Positions 60,463 through 62,356 of a stretch of 62,356 bases of DNA are shown here, in pieces. The DNA comes from JAAZGD01 sp034003765. Lineage in GTDB: Bacteria > Bacillota > Clostridia > Peptostreptococcales > Anaerovoracaceae. The stretch's first letter is position 1, and every line of letters begins with the position of its first letter. Where the stretch lies: the NCBI GenBank assembly GCA_034003765.1, contig JAVEXZ010000012.1, positions 1 to 62,356 on the forward strand, given 5' to 3'. The position numbers and the translations under genes were made by a program. The notes below the pieces were generated by a model. It was not told the DNA's origin and ran no database searches. It saw nothing but the letters and a program-made list of their open reading frames with translations.

Positions 60463-62337
60463 CTATAGATAAGTAAGCGGGTTTTTAGCAACACCAAGCT
60501 CTCGAACTTCAAAATGAAGATGAGGTCCTGTACTTCTCCCAGTATTACCAACATCGGATATATGTTGACCTTGGTAAACCTGATCCCCTACAGATACGTA
60601 TAGCTTACTACAGTGCCCATATACAGTGGTTCGGTTGCCACCGTGATCTATTTCAACACAATAGCCTAACTGGCCGTTATATCCTGCAAGTATTACTGTA
60701 CCACCATCCGCTGCTCTAATCTTAGTCCCTGAAGGGGCTGCCAAATCTACTCCAGTATGCATTCTCCCCCACCTCATACCAAATGGTGATGTAAGTTTGA
60801 ATCCGCTAACAGGATAAACCAGTTCTCCTGTACCTTTTAATGGTGGTGGTGGTTTGGTTCCTACAAGTATTAATGCCGTTGTAGGTTCACTAAGTATATT
60901 TTCTTCTAAAATCATTTTAGCCACTTCTTTGCCGTTGTTACGTACAATCTTTGCCTTAACTTCTCTTTGTCCATCAACTCCAGCCACTTTAGTGGTTTTT
61001 TCCCCCTTCCATATGCTACTGTCATCTTCATAGGTTGTTATATAAGGCAGATATTCGATATAGGTGGTTACTTCTACAGTCTGCACTTTTACCATGGGCA
61101 CTTTTTCAGATAAGTACAAGCTTGCTCCTACCTCTAGCTGCTTCACATCAACATTTGGGTTTGATTCTCTTAATTGAGATTGAGTGATTCCATGTTTTTC
61201 TGCAACCATGGCAAAGGTCTCTCCTGGTTCCACAATATGAACATCTGTCCTTCTTCCCCCTGTGAGGATTTTATTTACAACGTCATCAACATTTTCCATT
61301 CGCCCAAGCTTAGTGTCAATCTCTTTTATTTCTATTTTTTCAGCAAATGTTACACTTTCGTACTCTGTTGCCTCACTTTGGGATAGGTAGTTGTTGAGTA
61401 TCCGGTTAAGAACTCGATCCGCTTCTTCCTCTTTACTCATTATCCCAACTCTTGTGCCGTCGATATATATACCATAACCCTTGGCAGTTAAATCCTGCAT
61501 ATAGGTTAGTCTTCTAAGTACCTTCTCTTGGTCATCCACTTCTTTGTTGATAATGAATACTCTTTTAAATGAAATATCTTGAGTTTTATCTATGGCGATT
61601 AGGGCCTCGTGTTCTTTGGAAAGCTGTTGGTTAACAACGTCAACAAGGAGGGTAACATCTTCCTGATCCTTTACAATCCCCAAGGTTCGATTATTATATG
61701 AATATTCGTAACCTGTTACGAAGTTGGCAAAGCTTGAGACCAGAATAACAATAATAACTGTTCCAGCTAAAATCCCAAAAAGAAACTGCTTGTTTCTATC
61801 GCTGACAATTTTAAATCGATTGTATCGCCATGCAAGACCATTTTGCATGTTTGTAATGCCGTCATTAATTTGGTCGCTTCGTCTATCTAGAAAATCTATC
61901 ATATAGACCAAGCGATTTGATATCACCGCTGCCCGATTAATAAATCGATGCTTTGTCTTCACAGGCATCATAAGTATTCTCTTCCAGCGCATTCTCCTTA
62001 TATGCTTAAGTCGATCCAAGAAAGAACCTGGATTCTTAGAAGGCACTTCCACCCTTTTTTTACGAGGTAATGATGCGTTGGCTTTTTTTATTTCATCACG
62101 GTTTTTTAGATAGTCATACCTTGTTTTCTGGTATTCACGGTTATAGGCTGCCTGTTTAGCCTTTTTCTCTACTTTGGGAAGAGACTTGTAATAAGCCTCC
62201 CTGTTCTTCTTCTCTGCTTTTTTTTCTGCGCGCATACGGAGCATTGCCTCTCTTTGTGCCACAGCTTCAATATACTGTCTTTCACGAAAAACTCGCTCTT
62301 CATACCTATTTTTTCTTCGCTGAATGGTTTCCGCCAT
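60463..62337 (-). CDS. M23 peptidase with LysM and G5 domains
   Basis: At least 624 residues, from ATG 62337 to the stop. A long basic cytoplasmic N-terminus (1-185), one membrane helix (about 187-213), a LysM module (about 366-410), a G5-like domain (about 413-490) and a C-terminal M23 domain (about 505-620) with zinc ligands in MHTGVDLAAP and HLHFEVRELG. It is anchored to the membrane and should cut peptidoglycan crosslinks. It lies just upstream of walR. The frame is open to the window end, so the N-terminus may extend beyond 62356, and the long charged region makes the start hard to fix. Confidence 0.85.
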   Translation of the reverse strand: MAETIQRRKNRYEERVFRERQYIEAVAQREAMLRMRAEKKAEKKNREAYYKSLPKVEKKAKQAAYNREYQKTRYDYLKNRDEIKKANASLPRKKRVEVPSKNPGSFLDRLKHIRRMRWKRILMMPVKTKHRFINRAAVISNRLVYMIDFLDRRSDQINDGITNMQNGLAWRYNRFKIVSDRNKQFLFGILAGTVIIVILVSSFANFVTGYEYSYNNRTLGIVKDQEDVTLLVDVVNQQLSKEHEALIAIDKTQDISFKRVFIINKEVDDQEKVLRRLTYMQDLTAKGYGIYIDGTRVGIMSKEEEADRVLNRILNNYLSQSEATEYESVTFAEKIEIKEIDTKLGRMENVDDVVNKILTGGRRTDVHIVEPGETFAMVAEKHGITQSQLRESNPNVDVKQLEVGASLYLSEKVPMVKVQTVEVTTYIEYLPYITTYEDDSSIWKGEKTTKVAGVDGQREVKAKIVRNNGKEVAKMILEENILSEPTTALILVGTKPPPPLKGTGELVYPVSGFKLTSPFGMRWGRMHTGVDLAAPSGTKIRAADGGTVILAGYNGQLGYCVEIDHGGNRTTVYGHCSKLYVSVGDQVYQGQHISDVGNTGRSTGPHLHFEVRELGVAKNPLTYL

Positions 62338-62356
62338 TCTTTCTTCTCTGCGTCTT

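Overview
The window is low-GC DNA from a Gram-positive anaerobe, most likely class Clostridia. The signs are a WalRK two-component system, RNase M5, a DivIC/FtsL-like protein, an LTA synthase, a Firmicute-type 6S RNA beside tRNA-Lys, strong GGAGG ribosome sites, oxygen-sensitive tungsten-type aldehyde:ferredoxin oxidoreductases (AORs) and a probable selenoprotein. I cannot name the genus. The sequence is a draft with three 100-N gaps (15521-15620, 35614-35713, 51160-51259). Two of the gaps are flanked by exact duplicates (127 bp and 57 bp), so they are probably artificial joins. Nearly all genes are on the minus strand; the clear exceptions are htrA, the 6S RNA and tRNA-Lys.

Layout. 0-17 kb: an IS256-type transposase remnant, a CopD-like membrane protein, a SprT-like protease, an Orn/Lys/Arg decarboxylase behind a PutP-type symporter, serS, a large glutamine synthetase, a UPF0182 membrane protein, ATP-type PEP carboxykinase, and two adjacent low-complexity membrane-anchored proteins (a zinc-ribbon protein and a Q/P-rich repeat protein). 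16.8-19.2 kb: 6S RNA and tRNA-Lys, then an accessory patch with a truncated PLD-like helicase fragment ending in the tRNA terminator, and a Fic protein.

19.3-33.2 kb is the most distinctive block, a tungsten/AOR island. It has two AOR genes, each with its own MoaD-like carrier; a HesA/MoeB-like E1 enzyme; a polyferredoxin; MoeA and a MoeA-periplasmic-binding-domain fusion; and a TupABC-type tungstate ABC transporter. Three leaders (AOR1, the ferredoxin-AOR2 operon, and tupA) share one RNA architecture. It has a closing stem between a CCGAG-containing 5' strand and a GGAG or GGAAAA 3' strand, two internal hairpins, and a conserved AGCC..CCAT element. The closing stem covaries between copies. 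I read these as Moco/Tuco-type riboswitches controlling cofactor-metal uptake and the enzymes that use the metal. Beside the island is a peroxiredoxin-like gene whose catalytic position is an in-frame UGA, probably selenocysteine.

33.4-41.8 kb: a radical SAM protein, an odd tRNA-Val, a small metabolic cluster (cyclophilin-like DUF3830 protein, class III aminotransferase, SDR), a lipoprotein, a GDSL esterase, a hairpin-forming tandem repeat and a DUF1846 protein. 41.9-62.3 kb: housekeeping genes for envelope, RNA and aromatic metabolism: CtpA-type protease, DUF1934, ddl, phosphohexomutase, HtrA, GntR regulator, ispE, an Ig-like membrane protein, tadA, aroB, an aroE-aroK fusion, LTA synthase, ksgA, rnmV, divIC-like, walK, walR and an M23 peptidase cut by the window edge.
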